The position numbers and the translations under genes are program-made. The notes beneath the pieces are model-generated. The model was given only the letters and a program-made list of their open reading frames with translations, was not told the DNA's origin and did not search any database. A stretch of DNA of 64,000 nt from Lachnospiraceae bacterium (GTDB taxonomy: Bacteria; Bacillota; Clostridia; Lachnospirales; Lachnospiraceae), in NCBI GenBank assembly GCA_021153325.1, contig JAGKTQ010000001.1, forward strand, positions 58,996-122,995, given 5' to 3'. Each line of letters opens with the position of its first letter. Position 1 is the first letter of the stretch. Positions 53,869 to 61,487 of the stretch are shown here, in pieces.

Positions 53869-54436
53869 TATTATTTTAGCATCAGCTTCACCAAGAAGAA
53901 AAGAATTGCTAGAGCAGATCGGTCTTTTATTTACGATTGAAGTGAGTAGTGTGGAAGAAGTGATCACCAAAACAGTTCCACATGAAATCGTAATGGAATT
54001 GTCTGCACAGAAAGCAATAGATGTAAAGCGCAAGACAGGAACAGACAGCATTGTCATAGGAGCTGATACGATCGTAGCATATAGAAATGCGGAAACAGAG
54101 CAGATTTTAGGAAAACCCAAAGGGGAAGAACAGGCGTATCAGATGTTAAAAAATCTGCAGGGAAATAGTCATCATGTTTATACAGGAGTTACCATTTGTT
54201 TTGAAGCCAAGGTGCATACTTTTTATGAAAAAACGAAAGTGGAAGTATATCCGATGAGCGACGAACAGATCTGGGATTACATCAAAACAAAAGAACCGAT
54301 GGATAAAGCAGGAGCCTATGGGATTCAAGGACGATTTGCTGCTTATATTAAAGGCATTGAAGGCGATTATAATAATGTGGTAGGTTTACCGATAGGTAGG
54401 CTGTATCAGGAATTATATAAGCTGAAGCTGGTATAA
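53861..54436 (+). CDS. maf: Maf-family nucleoside triphosphate pyrophosphatase
   Basis: A 191-aa Maf/YhdE protein that hydrolyses non-canonical or pyrimidine NTPs. The start NNIILASASPRRKELLEQIGL is the family signature. GADTIVAYRNAE, ILGKPKGEEQAYQML, SHHVYTGVTI and DKAGAYGIQGRFA follow. The ATG at 53861 lies inside the end of ppk. Confidence 0.95.
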   Translation: MNNIILASASPRRKELLEQIGLLFTIEVSSVEEVITKTVPHEIVMELSAQKAIDVKRKTGTDSIVIGADTIVAYRNAETEQILGKPKGEEQAYQMLKNLQGNSHHVYTGVTICFEAKVHTFYEKTKVEVYPMSDEQIWDYIKTKEPMDKAGAYGIQGRFAAYIKGIEGDYNNVVGLPIGRLYQELYKLKLV

Positions 54437-54477
54437 TATATTGAAAGTGGTCGTCAGATAAAAGAAAGGAAGATGGT

Positions 54478-54741
54478 ATGCAAGAATATGATGAAGCAGT
54501 ATTACAATGTTTTTTAGAAAAGCAATTACAGTTGTTTCCTGAAAAAGTAGCCAAAAATGAAGAAGAAGCAGAAGAATTTTTAGAGGACTGTATGGCAGTT
54601 GTTGTAAATTCTGTAAGAGAAGTTTGGGAATACTTTGAGGAAACTGGTGTCGACATGGATGGAGCAGATGAAGAAGAGATATTAGAAGCAGAAGAAGTGT
54701 TTGACATCGGAGATGGTAGATATTTGATCGTAGAAGGTTAA
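54478..54741 (+). CDS. Small acidic protein of unknown function
   Basis: An 87-aa, strongly acidic protein (EEEAEEFLEDCM, EEEILEAEEVFDIGDGRYLIVEG) with no signal peptide, TM helix or known motif. AAAGGAAGATGG precedes the ATG. It is 41 nt after maf and is followed by a terminator, so it is likely the last gene of the pheA-to-maf run. Coding is supported by the clear Shine-Dalgarno and gene spacing. I do not recognise a family. Confidence 0.65.
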   Translation: MQEYDEAVLQCFLEKQLQLFPEKVAKNEEEAEEFLEDCMAVVVNSVREVWEYFEETGVDMDGADEEEILEAEEVFDIGDGRYLIVEG

Positions 54742-54764
54742 AGTGAAAAAAGGTATTATATAAT

Positions 54765-54802
54765 AAAAAGAAGTGCCGTTTTGAAACGACACTTCTTTGT
54801 TT
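54765..54802. terminator. Bidirectional terminator
   Basis: AAGAAGTGCCGTTT pairs with AACGACACTTCTT, with A and T runs on both sides. It separates the + strand operon from the - strand PHP gene. Confidence 0.85.
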
Positions 54803-55643
54803 ATTGTAGAGTTTTCTTTAAATCTGTTAAAATTTCCTCTGGAATAACAAGCTTTCCGTAACCGGTAGCTAAATCCAGTTTGGGTTTGGTAGTTCCGTGA
54901 AAATCAGAGCCACCGCTTGGAAGGAGTCCATATTTAGCAGCAAGAGCTTTCATATGGCGTTCCTCAGAAGGGGTATAGGTGCTGTAAATACATTCCATTG
55001 CCACCAGTCCGGCTTCTTTTAAACGATATAATAAAAGCGCCAGACGCTTGTCGCTCATATGATAAAGTGTAGGATGAGCAAGTACCGGAATACCACCAGC
55101 ATCTAAGATCAATTGAACTGCCTGCATCGGCGTTACCTTTTCCCGTGGGACAAAATACCGGGTATGATCACCCAAATACTTGTCAAAGGCTTCTGGCATA
55201 CTTTTGACAGCTCCATGATCTAACAAGTATTTCGCATAATGTGCTCTTGTAATCACAGCATCCGGAAAGGCTTCAAGCAGCTTTTCATAAGAAATAGCAA
55301 TACCGGCCTTTTGCAGATTGCCACACATTTTTTTATTTCGATCTATGCGGGAATCTACAAAGTCCTGAATCTGTTTTGTAAATGCTTCGCATTTATAGTC
55401 GATATACAGTCCTACGATATGGATGTCCTTCCCCTCATATTCGGTAGAAAATTCAATTCCGGGGATGACTTCAATTTCTTTTCCCTTTGCAGCTTCTATC
55501 GCTTCATCTAATCCATCTACCGTGTCGTGATCGGTCAGAGCAAAGGCAGAAAGTCCCTTTTCTATTGCATAGTTTACTAATTCGGTGGGAGAGAAGCTTC
55601 CGTCTGATTTATTGGAATGTACGTGTAAATCTACTATTTTCAT
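54801..55643 (-). CDS. PHP-domain phosphoesterase (YciV/RNase AM-like)
   Basis: A 280-aa PHP enzyme with all metal motifs: DLHVHSNKSDGSFSP, LTDHDTVDGLDEA, IPGIEFSTEY, ARAHYAKYLLDHG-type RAHY, VLAHPTLYH and GGSDFHG. It resembles YciV/RNase AM and 3',5'-nucleoside bisphosphate phosphatases. It begins 2 nt after the ABC-F gene on the same strand, so the two are co-transcribed. It is distinct from the PHP gene at 10720. Confidence 0.92.
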   Translation of the reverse strand: MKIVDLHVHSNKSDGSFSPTELVNYAIEKGLSAFALTDHDTVDGLDEAIEAAKGKEIEVIPGIEFSTEYEGKDIHIVGLYIDYKCEAFTKQIQDFVDSRIDRNKKMCGNLQKAGIAISYEKLLEAFPDAVITRAHYAKYLLDHGAVKSMPEAFDKYLGDHTRYFVPREKVTPMQAVQLILDAGGIPVLAHPTLYHMSDKRLALLLYRLKEAGLVAMECIYSTYTPSEERHMKALAAKYGLLPSGGSDFHGTTKPKLDLATGYGKLVIPEEILTDLKKTLQ

Positions 55644-55645
55644 AA

Positions 55646-57283
55646 TTAGTTTTCGTCATCTTCTTTGTTTGCAGTAAATACCGTTCTCTTACGAGCCATT
55701 TCATCACTTTCCAGGTATTCGTCATAGGTTGTGATCTTATCGATCAAGGAACCATTTGGAAGAATTTCCATAATACGGTTTGCCGTAGTCTGCACAAACT
55801 GATGGTCATGGCAGGAGAACAATTCCACACCGGAGAATTTAATAAGACCATTGTTCAATGCTGTAATAGATTCCATATCCAAATGGTTAGTCGGCTCGTC
55901 TAAAATAAGGCAGTTCGCACCAGAGATCATCATTTTAGATAAGAGACAACGTACTTTTTCACCACCGGATAAAACTTTAACTTTTTTTACACCATCTTCG
56001 CCAGCAAAGAGCATACGTCCGAGGAAACCACGTACATATGTAACATCTTTTACAGGAGAATAACCTGTCAGCCAGTCTACGATAGTTAAATCGTTGTCAA
56101 ATTCTTCTGTGTTGTCTTTTGGGAAATAAGCCTGTGAAGTAGTAACACCCCATTTGTAGCTTCCGTTGTCTGGTTCCATTTCACCCATCAAAATTTTGAA
56201 GAGCGTTGTTTTTGCAATTTCGTTACTGCCGACAAAAGCAATCTTATCATCATGTCCTACGATAAAGGAAATGTTGTCCAGAACCTTTACGCCGTCAATT
56301 GTTTTTGTAAGACCTTCTACGGATAATACTTCATTTCCAATTTCACGTTCCGGACGGAAATCGATATAAGGATATTTTCTGCTGGAAGGCTTGATGGTAT
56401 CCAACTCAATTTTTTCCAAAGCTTTCTTTCTGGAAGTAGCCTGTTTGGATTTGGAAGCATTTGCAGAGAAGCGGGAAATAAATTCCTGCAATTCCTTGAT
56501 TTTTTCTTCCTTCTTTTTGTTTGCTTCTTTCATCTGTTTAATAAGAAGCTGGCTGGATTCATACCAGAAGTCATAGTTTCCGGCGTAAAGCTGAATCTTA
56601 CCATAGTCGATATCTGCAGTATGGGTGCAGACTTTATTTAAGAAGTAACGGTCATGGGAAACAACGATGACTGTATTTTCAAAGTCGATCAAAAATTCTT
56701 CGAGCCATGCAATAGCATCCAGATCTAAGTGGTTAGTCGGCTCGTCCAAAAGTAAGATGTCAGGATTACCAAATAAAGCCTTTGCAAGAAGGATCTTAAC
56801 TTTATCATTACCGGTCAAAGTAGACATCTGTGCATAATGAATGTCAGTATCGATTCCAAGACCATTTAATAACATGGCTGCGTTGGATTCTGCTTCCCAA
56901 CCATCCATTTCTGCAAATTCTGCTTCTAATTCACTGGCGCGGATTCCGTCTTCGTCAGTGAAATCTTCTTTTGCGTAAATCGCATCTTTTTCTTTCATGA
57001 TCTGATAAAGACGTTCATTTCCCATAATAACCACATCCATGACCGGATATTCGTCATATTTGAAGTGGTCCTGCTCCAAAACGGAAAGACGCTGTCCGGG
57101 AGTGATCGTAATATCACCATTTGTTGTTTCAAGTTGTCCGGAAAGAATTTTTAAAAAGGTAGATTTGCCGGCGCCGTTAGCACCGATCAGACCATAACAG
57201 TTTCCTTCCGTAAATTTAATATTAACGTCTTCAAATAACGCTTTTTTTCCTACTCTGTATGTTACATTGTTTGCACTGATCAT
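55646..57283 (-). CDS. ABC-F type ribosome-associated ATPase
   Basis: A 545-aa soluble protein with two ABC domains and no TM region. First Walker A GANGAGKST and Walker B ILLLDEPTNHLDLDA. The linker is charged (QMKEANKKKEEKIKELQEFISRF). The second domain has a degenerate Walker A (VGSNEIAKTTLFK, normally GxNGxGKST), signature LSGGEKVRC and Walker B CLILDEPTNHLDM. ABC-F proteins act on the ribosome (translation factor or antibiotic protection); the length and domain pattern suggest the YbiT-like housekeeping group. AAAGG precedes the ATG. Confidence 0.93.
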   Translation of the reverse strand: MISANNVTYRVGKKALFEDVNIKFTEGNCYGLIGANGAGKSTFLKILSGQLETTNGDITITPGQRLSVLEQDHFKYDEYPVMDVVIMGNERLYQIMKEKDAIYAKEDFTDEDGIRASELEAEFAEMDGWEAESNAAMLLNGLGIDTDIHYAQMSTLTGNDKVKILLAKALFGNPDILLLDEPTNHLDLDAIAWLEEFLIDFENTVIVVSHDRYFLNKVCTHTADIDYGKIQLYAGNYDFWYESSQLLIKQMKEANKKKEEKIKELQEFISRFSANASKSKQATSRKKALEKIELDTIKPSSRKYPYIDFRPEREIGNEVLSVEGLTKTIDGVKVLDNISFIVGHDDKIAFVGSNEIAKTTLFKILMGEMEPDNGSYKWGVTTSQAYFPKDNTEEFDNDLTIVDWLTGYSPVKDVTYVRGFLGRMLFAGEDGVKKVKVLSGGEKVRCLLSKMMISGANCLILDEPTNHLDMESITALNNGLIKFSGVELFSCHDHQFVQTTANRIMEILPNGSLIDKITTYDEYLESDEMARKRTVFTANKEDDEN

Positions 57284-57382
57284 TTATGAATAACCTTTCT
57301 TATTATAAATATTGTGTATAGCATCTTAACCTATTTTACAGAAATTCAGTGAAAATGCAAGTAATTCTTAAGAATATGTTAA

Positions 57383-57411
57383 TTGGAAATTACATAAAGA
57401 GGGTGTATAAT
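57383..57411 (+). promoter_or_regulatory. Promoter of the GDPD gene
   Basis: TTGGAA (57383-57388), 17-nt spacer, TATAAT (57406-57411). Confidence 0.7.
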
Positions 57412-57456
57412 AACAATGGTTACAAATGATGGGGAAATACAAAAGAGGCAGAAAAC

Positions 57457-58293
57457 ATGAATTTTTTAATTATTGGATTTATTTTTTTAACATTAATTTT
57501 TATTTATTTTCTGGCAATCATGCCAAGAATGACTCACAGACCGGATAAAACTGCGTTTCAGGGAGGCATTTTTGCACATAGAGGATTATTTGACAATGAA
57601 ACAGATGCACCGGAAAATTCTCTTCCGGCATTTCAAAGAGCAGTGGATGCAGGATTTGGGATTGAATTGGATGTACAGCTTACGAAGGATAAAATACCGG
57701 TCGTGTTTCATGACTTTACTTTGAAAAGAGCCTGTAGGACAAGTGGAAAAGTGGCAGATTATACATATGAGGAACTTAAGAAATTGGAGTTGTTCCATTC
57801 ACAGGAACACATGCCGACTTTGGAAGAAGCGTTGGCGGTCATCGACGGGAAAGTTCCGATCATTGTAGAATTTAAAATAGAGTGGAACGATAGCAGCGTA
57901 TGCAGAATTGCAGACAGAATTCTGAGACTTTATAAAGGGGATTATGTGATCGAGTCTTTTAATCCATTGGGACTCATGTGGTATCGAAGACACCACAAGG
58001 ACGTTATCAGAGGACAACTTTCAGATCATTTCCGTAAGGAAGGAACTGCACATGTACCTTTTTATTTTCTGTTACACTATTTAGTTTTAAATTTTCTGAC
58101 GAAGCCGGATTTTATTGCATATAACCACAAGTATTCAAAAAATATGTCAAGACAGATATGCCGTTATGTTTATGGAGCGACTGCAGTTGGTTGGACCATA
58201 AAGAATGAAGAGCAGTTTCAAACAGCCAAAGAAAATTTTGACTGGATTATTTTTGATGGATTTGTACCGCAAGAAAGAGCTTGTAAACGATGA
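57457..58293 (+). CDS. Membrane-anchored glycerophosphodiester phosphodiesterase
   Basis: A 278-aa protein. One N-terminal TM helix (NFLIIGFIFLTLIFIYFLAIM) precedes a GDPD TIM barrel with FAHRGLFDNETDAPENSLPAFQRAV (catalytic HRG and ENS), ELDVQLTKDKIPVVFHDFTLKRAC and VEFKIEWND. It should hydrolyse glycerophosphodiesters at the membrane face. AAGAGGCAG precedes the ATG. The amidase gene follows after 13 nt. Confidence 0.92.
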   Translation: MNFLIIGFIFLTLIFIYFLAIMPRMTHRPDKTAFQGGIFAHRGLFDNETDAPENSLPAFQRAVDAGFGIELDVQLTKDKIPVVFHDFTLKRACRTSGKVADYTYEELKKLELFHSQEHMPTLEEALAVIDGKVPIIVEFKIEWNDSSVCRIADRILRLYKGDYVIESFNPLGLMWYRRHHKDVIRGQLSDHFRKEGTAHVPFYFLLHYLVLNFLTKPDFIAYNHKYSKNMSRQICRYVYGATAVGWTIKNEEQFQTAKENFDWIIFDGFVPQERACKR

Positions 58294-58306
58294 GAAGAGG
58301 GCAGAA

Positions 58307-59164
58307 ATGGATAACAGACAGACGAGAGAATTAGACATTATTTCCTATGGCAGAAAGAATACAACTACGAAGAAAAAAGGTACAGGACAGAAAAGCGTGC
58401 GGACAAAGGAAAATGACAGAGAAAGGCAGAGCAGACTTAGGGAGGAACGGAAGAGAAAGAGGAGAAGAAAAGTATTTATTGCGCGGTTTCTCTGCGCTTT
58501 TTTTATCTGTCTGGTGATGGGAATAGCGAGTCTGTGTATTTATCATGTGGTAGCAGAAAGAACAGGAGAGGAAGAAAGTTTTAGCTTTAGTAATATAGGC
58601 AATATTTTTCATAAAGGAAATGACTGGACGATAGAAGACATGTTTGGAATGCTGGAAGAGGAAGGGATCACTTGTACACAGGATTTTCTTTCTGTCAATG
58701 AGTATTCAAGACCGGCAGAGGAATTGAAAAAGGTCAAGAATATTTTTATACATTATACGGCAAATCCAGGAACAGATGCTGCACAGAACAGAAGTTATTT
58801 TGAAAATTTGGGACAGACACATGAAACTTCAGCAAGTGCACATTTTATCATCGGATACGAAGGAGAGATCGTGCAGTGTATTCCGTTAGACGAAATTGCT
58901 TATGCTGTGGCTGGAAGAAATCAGGATTCGATTTCCATTGAATGCTGTTATCTGGACGAAAGCGGTCAGTTTACAGAGGAAACTTACCGGACGCTTGTTC
59001 ATTTTTCTGCGATTCTTCTGGAGAAATATGGATTGGAGGCAGATGATCTGCGCAGACATTATGATGAGGGTGGTAAAAACTGCCCGAAATATTATGTAGA
59101 AAATGAAGAAGCATGGAGGCAGTTTGTAGAAGACGTAAAAGAGTATAAAGAAAGCTTGAATTAA
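58307..59164 (+). CDS. N-acetylmuramoyl-L-alanine amidase (amidase_2 type)
   Basis: A 285-aa membrane-anchored cell-wall hydrolase. A highly basic cytoplasmic N-terminus (KERK-type run to about 60) precedes one TM helix (ARFLCAFFICLVMGIASLCIYHVV) and an amidase_2 domain. Zinc-ligand motifs are FIHYTANPG and RRHYDEGGKNCPKY; HFIIGYEGEIVQCIPLDEIAYAVAG is also typical. The ATG at 58307 (MDNRQTRE) has AGAGGGC upstream. Earlier in-frame starts would overlap the GDPD gene. Confidence 0.88.
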   Translation: MDNRQTRELDIISYGRKNTTTKKKGTGQKSVRTKENDRERQSRLREERKRKRRRKVFIARFLCAFFICLVMGIASLCIYHVVAERTGEEESFSFSNIGNIFHKGNDWTIEDMFGMLEEEGITCTQDFLSVNEYSRPAEELKKVKNIFIHYTANPGTDAAQNRSYFENLGQTHETSASAHFIIGYEGEIVQCIPLDEIAYAVAGRNQDSISIECCYLDESGQFTEETYRTLVHFSAILLEKYGLEADDLRRHYDEGGKNCPKYYVENEEAWRQFVEDVKEYKESLN

Positions 59165-59184
59165 ATGGATTCTTCCAGTATAAT
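59156..59184 (+). promoter_or_regulatory. Promoter of the lipoprotein gene
   Basis: TTGAAT (59156-59161), 17-nt spacer, TATAAT (59179-59184). It overlaps the amidase stop codon. Confidence 0.65.
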
Positions 59185-59233
59185 GGGGAAATGTTGTTAG
59201 AAAAGAAGATGTAAGAGAAAATAGGAGTAATTT

Positions 59234-60550
59234 ATGAACAAAAAACTGAGAAGCTGTTTGCTGATCATCTTGCTTGTTTTGGTAGTGATGCAAATGTATG
59301 CATGTGGAGAGAAAAATACATTTCAGCTGTCCTCCTTAGAAAAAGAATATACGAATATCAAGTTGGCTTCCTTAAATGGGGAGGAAGAAGTGACTTTGGA
59401 TGAAGCAAGAACAGAGCAGTTAGTAGCTATGTTTGAAGGACTTAGTTTTGTACAGACACAATCAGGCGGAAAATTTACAGATAAAGCATATTCCCTTATT
59501 TTTTTAGATGGGGCAAGTGCAGTAGATTACATACAGATTTCGGATGATGGAAAAACGATTGCCTATGGAGGATATTTCTATCAGTTAGAAGATACGACTT
59601 ATGATATCGAGAATATCGTGCTTTTATTTGAGCAGCAACGGGAGGAGGATGCAGCAAAAGCAACAGATATTGAGGCAGAAACAACAGAGGCGGAAGCAGA
59701 AACTGTTGTGGAAGAAAACACAAAGTCTGTAATGGAAGAAGAGCAGGATTCTCCTTATCTTACGGATGCAGATTTTACAGAGCAGAAAATAGTTGCCATT
59801 CCGGTAGGGGAAACATGTACGGTCGATCTTGATGGGGATGGGAAAATGGAAACCGTCATATATGAACCGCAGTCTTCCGATGGAGTGAGTTATGAAATTT
59901 TGTTTTTTATAGAGAGTGAAGCGGATAACGAATATGTAGATTCCCTTGGGGATTGGAGCTTTGAAAATTTAATAACCCCTTCTTTGGATTATTATTTTAT
60001 AGTTGATCTGGATAGTACAGATCCTTATCGTGAAATCGCTCTTTTAGATGAAGGAATGAGCGGTGACCCGGAATTTCATTTTTTGCGCTATCAGGAAGGA
60101 GAGCACATTTATTTGGGAAGTGTGTTTACTGACAGCTCCTATGATGAACTTATGATAAATGGGGACGGAAAGATTGTTGGTTCTGGAAGACTTTCCATTT
60201 TACAAACATGGAATGCACCATTTACATGGGTATTAGAAGAAGGAAAAATAAAACTTCTGGAAGAAGATTTCTATTCACCGTATGTCAGTGTTGATTCAGA
60301 ACAGATTGTAACGCAGGTGGAAAAGATAACAGTTTATTCCGAAGCGGATCTGGAGTCAGAAGCAACCGAATTAGAACCATCTGATGCGGTGGTGAATTTT
60401 GGAACTACGGATAACAAAAATTGGGTACAATTTTACCGGACTGATGGTGTAGAGGGTTGGATTTATTTAGAAGAAGGCTGTTTCATCGAAGTAGACGGAG
60501 AAAAGATACCAGTATCAAAGGTATTTGAAAATCTGCATTTTGCAGGATAA
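59234..60550 (+). CDS. Lipoprotein with C-terminal SH3-like domain
   Basis: A 438-aa protein. Signal and lipobox CLLIILLVLVVMQMYAC (Cys24), then a beta-rich domain, an acidic Glu/Thr-rich linker (DAAKATDIEAETTEAEAETVVEE), a domain that includes TCTVDLDGDGKMETVIYEP (an FG-GAP/dockerin-like DxDxDG loop), and a final SH3-like segment (KITVYSEADLESEATELEPSD; VQFYRTDGVEGWIYLEEG). Surface-attached; function unknown. An AGGAGTAA site precedes the ATG. Confidence 0.75.
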   Translation: MNKKLRSCLLIILLVLVVMQMYACGEKNTFQLSSLEKEYTNIKLASLNGEEEVTLDEARTEQLVAMFEGLSFVQTQSGGKFTDKAYSLIFLDGASAVDYIQISDDGKTIAYGGYFYQLEDTTYDIENIVLLFEQQREEDAAKATDIEAETTEAEAETVVEENTKSVMEEEQDSPYLTDADFTEQKIVAIPVGETCTVDLDGDGKMETVIYEPQSSDGVSYEILFFIESEADNEYVDSLGDWSFENLITPSLDYYFIVDLDSTDPYREIALLDEGMSGDPEFHFLRYQEGEHIYLGSVFTDSSYDELMINGDGKIVGSGRLSILQTWNAPFTWVLEEGKIKLLEEDFYSPYVSVDSEQIVTQVEKITVYSEADLESEATELEPSDAVVNFGTTDNKNWVQFYRTDGVEGWIYLEEGCFIEVDGEKIPVSKVFENLHFAG

Positions 60551-60566
60551 TACAAGATAATAAAGG

Positions 60567-60610
60567 AGGACCGCCACCGTGTTTTTAAGTGGCGGTCTAA
60601 TATTTTAGAA
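60567..60610 (+). terminator. Hairpin after the lipoprotein gene
   Basis: GACCGCCAC (60569-60577) pairs with GTGGCGGTC (60589-60597), followed by TAATATTTT, a weak U tract. Confidence 0.55.
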
Positions 60611-60672
60611 AAAATGTCAATTCCAAGAGAAAGCATTTTGCGAAAAAACAAGAAAAAGAAAAGAGGAAAAGT

Positions 60673-61048
60673 ATGGAGGTAATGAACGTAAACGATAAGC
60701 AATATCAGATCGTCAAATTGCTCGGAAAAGGGAAAGGCGGCTACTCTTACTTAGCAACGGACGGAGAAAAAGAGTATGTTCTAAAACAGATACATCATGA
60801 ACCTTGCTCTTATTACCAGTTCGGAAACAAGATCGAAGCGGAAAAAAGAGACTATGAGCGCTTATGCACACGGAATCAATATTGATTATTTCCCCACCAA
60901 TTTTATCGTGCAGAATGACAAAATTTTTTATATTGATTACGAATGTAATGCTTATATGGAAGAGTGGAATTTTGAAAATTGGGGAAAGAAATATTGGTCG
61001 AAAACCCTAGAATTTATGGAATATGTAAAGGAACATGATGCAAATTAG
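60673..61048 (+). pseudogene. Broken protein-kinase-like gene
   Basis: A first frame (60673-60885, or from 60682) starts like a kinase: YQIVKLLGKGKGGYSYLATDGEKEYVLKQIHHE (Gly-rich loop and VxK-type Lys), then ends at YERLCTRNQY-stop. The second frame (to 61048) continues as NIDYFPTNFIVQNDKIFYIDYECN (HxDxxxxN-like catalytic loop and DxE metal region) and ENWGKKYWSKTLEFMEYV. The gap between the Gly loop and the catalytic loop is far shorter than in a kinase, so an internal deletion with a frameshift near 60865-60885 fits. AGAGGAAAAG site at the start. Confidence 0.8.
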
Positions 61049-61307
61049 TGTAGAAATAAAAAGACTGGATAAATTGCCTCTCTAAAAAGATGGAAATATG
61101 GCACTTTTGTACAAAATGCACAAAAGAATATTTCGAAGATATTAAAAAAATCGTTCCATAAGAAACAAATGTCTTTACATGAAAGACAAAAATGACATGT
61201 AACTGCTTACATTTTACCACGGTAAAGCAGTAAAGACGAAAAGATTAGGCAACTTTTACGAAAATGTCACAAATGAAGAAAATTGTGGTGCACCAAATTT
61301 GGGCTTA
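61049..61307. other. AT-rich gap without a recognised gene
   Basis: No coding region is supported here. A small hairpin-like repeat at about 61202-61230 (CTGCTT...GGTAAAGCAG, with a bulge) is the only structure noticed. The rest of the gap up to 61487 holds the ppdK promoter and leader. Confidence 0.5.
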
Positions 61308-61316
61308 TGCTATAAT
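61287..61316 (+). promoter_or_regulatory. Extended -10 promoter and palindromes before ppdK
   Basis: TGCTATAAT (61308-61316) is an extended -10 element with no clear -35. Just upstream are two overlapping palindromes, GGTGCACC (61287-61294) and CCAAATTTGG (61293-61302), possible regulator sites. The start at about 61323 leaves a leader of roughly 165 nt. Confidence 0.5.
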
Positions 61317-61487
61317 AATCGCAGATGATAACCGCGCATTGGGCAATTTTCTTGACCAGGCGCTTAGTTTTGTGTCTGGATTGTGAATTTTTTGACATGT
61401 GCAGTCGGTTGTCTAAGAAACTTCGCATAGAATTACAAGATGATTTTATGCGTGTAAATATTAAAACATTTCAAGGAGAAAAAGCAA

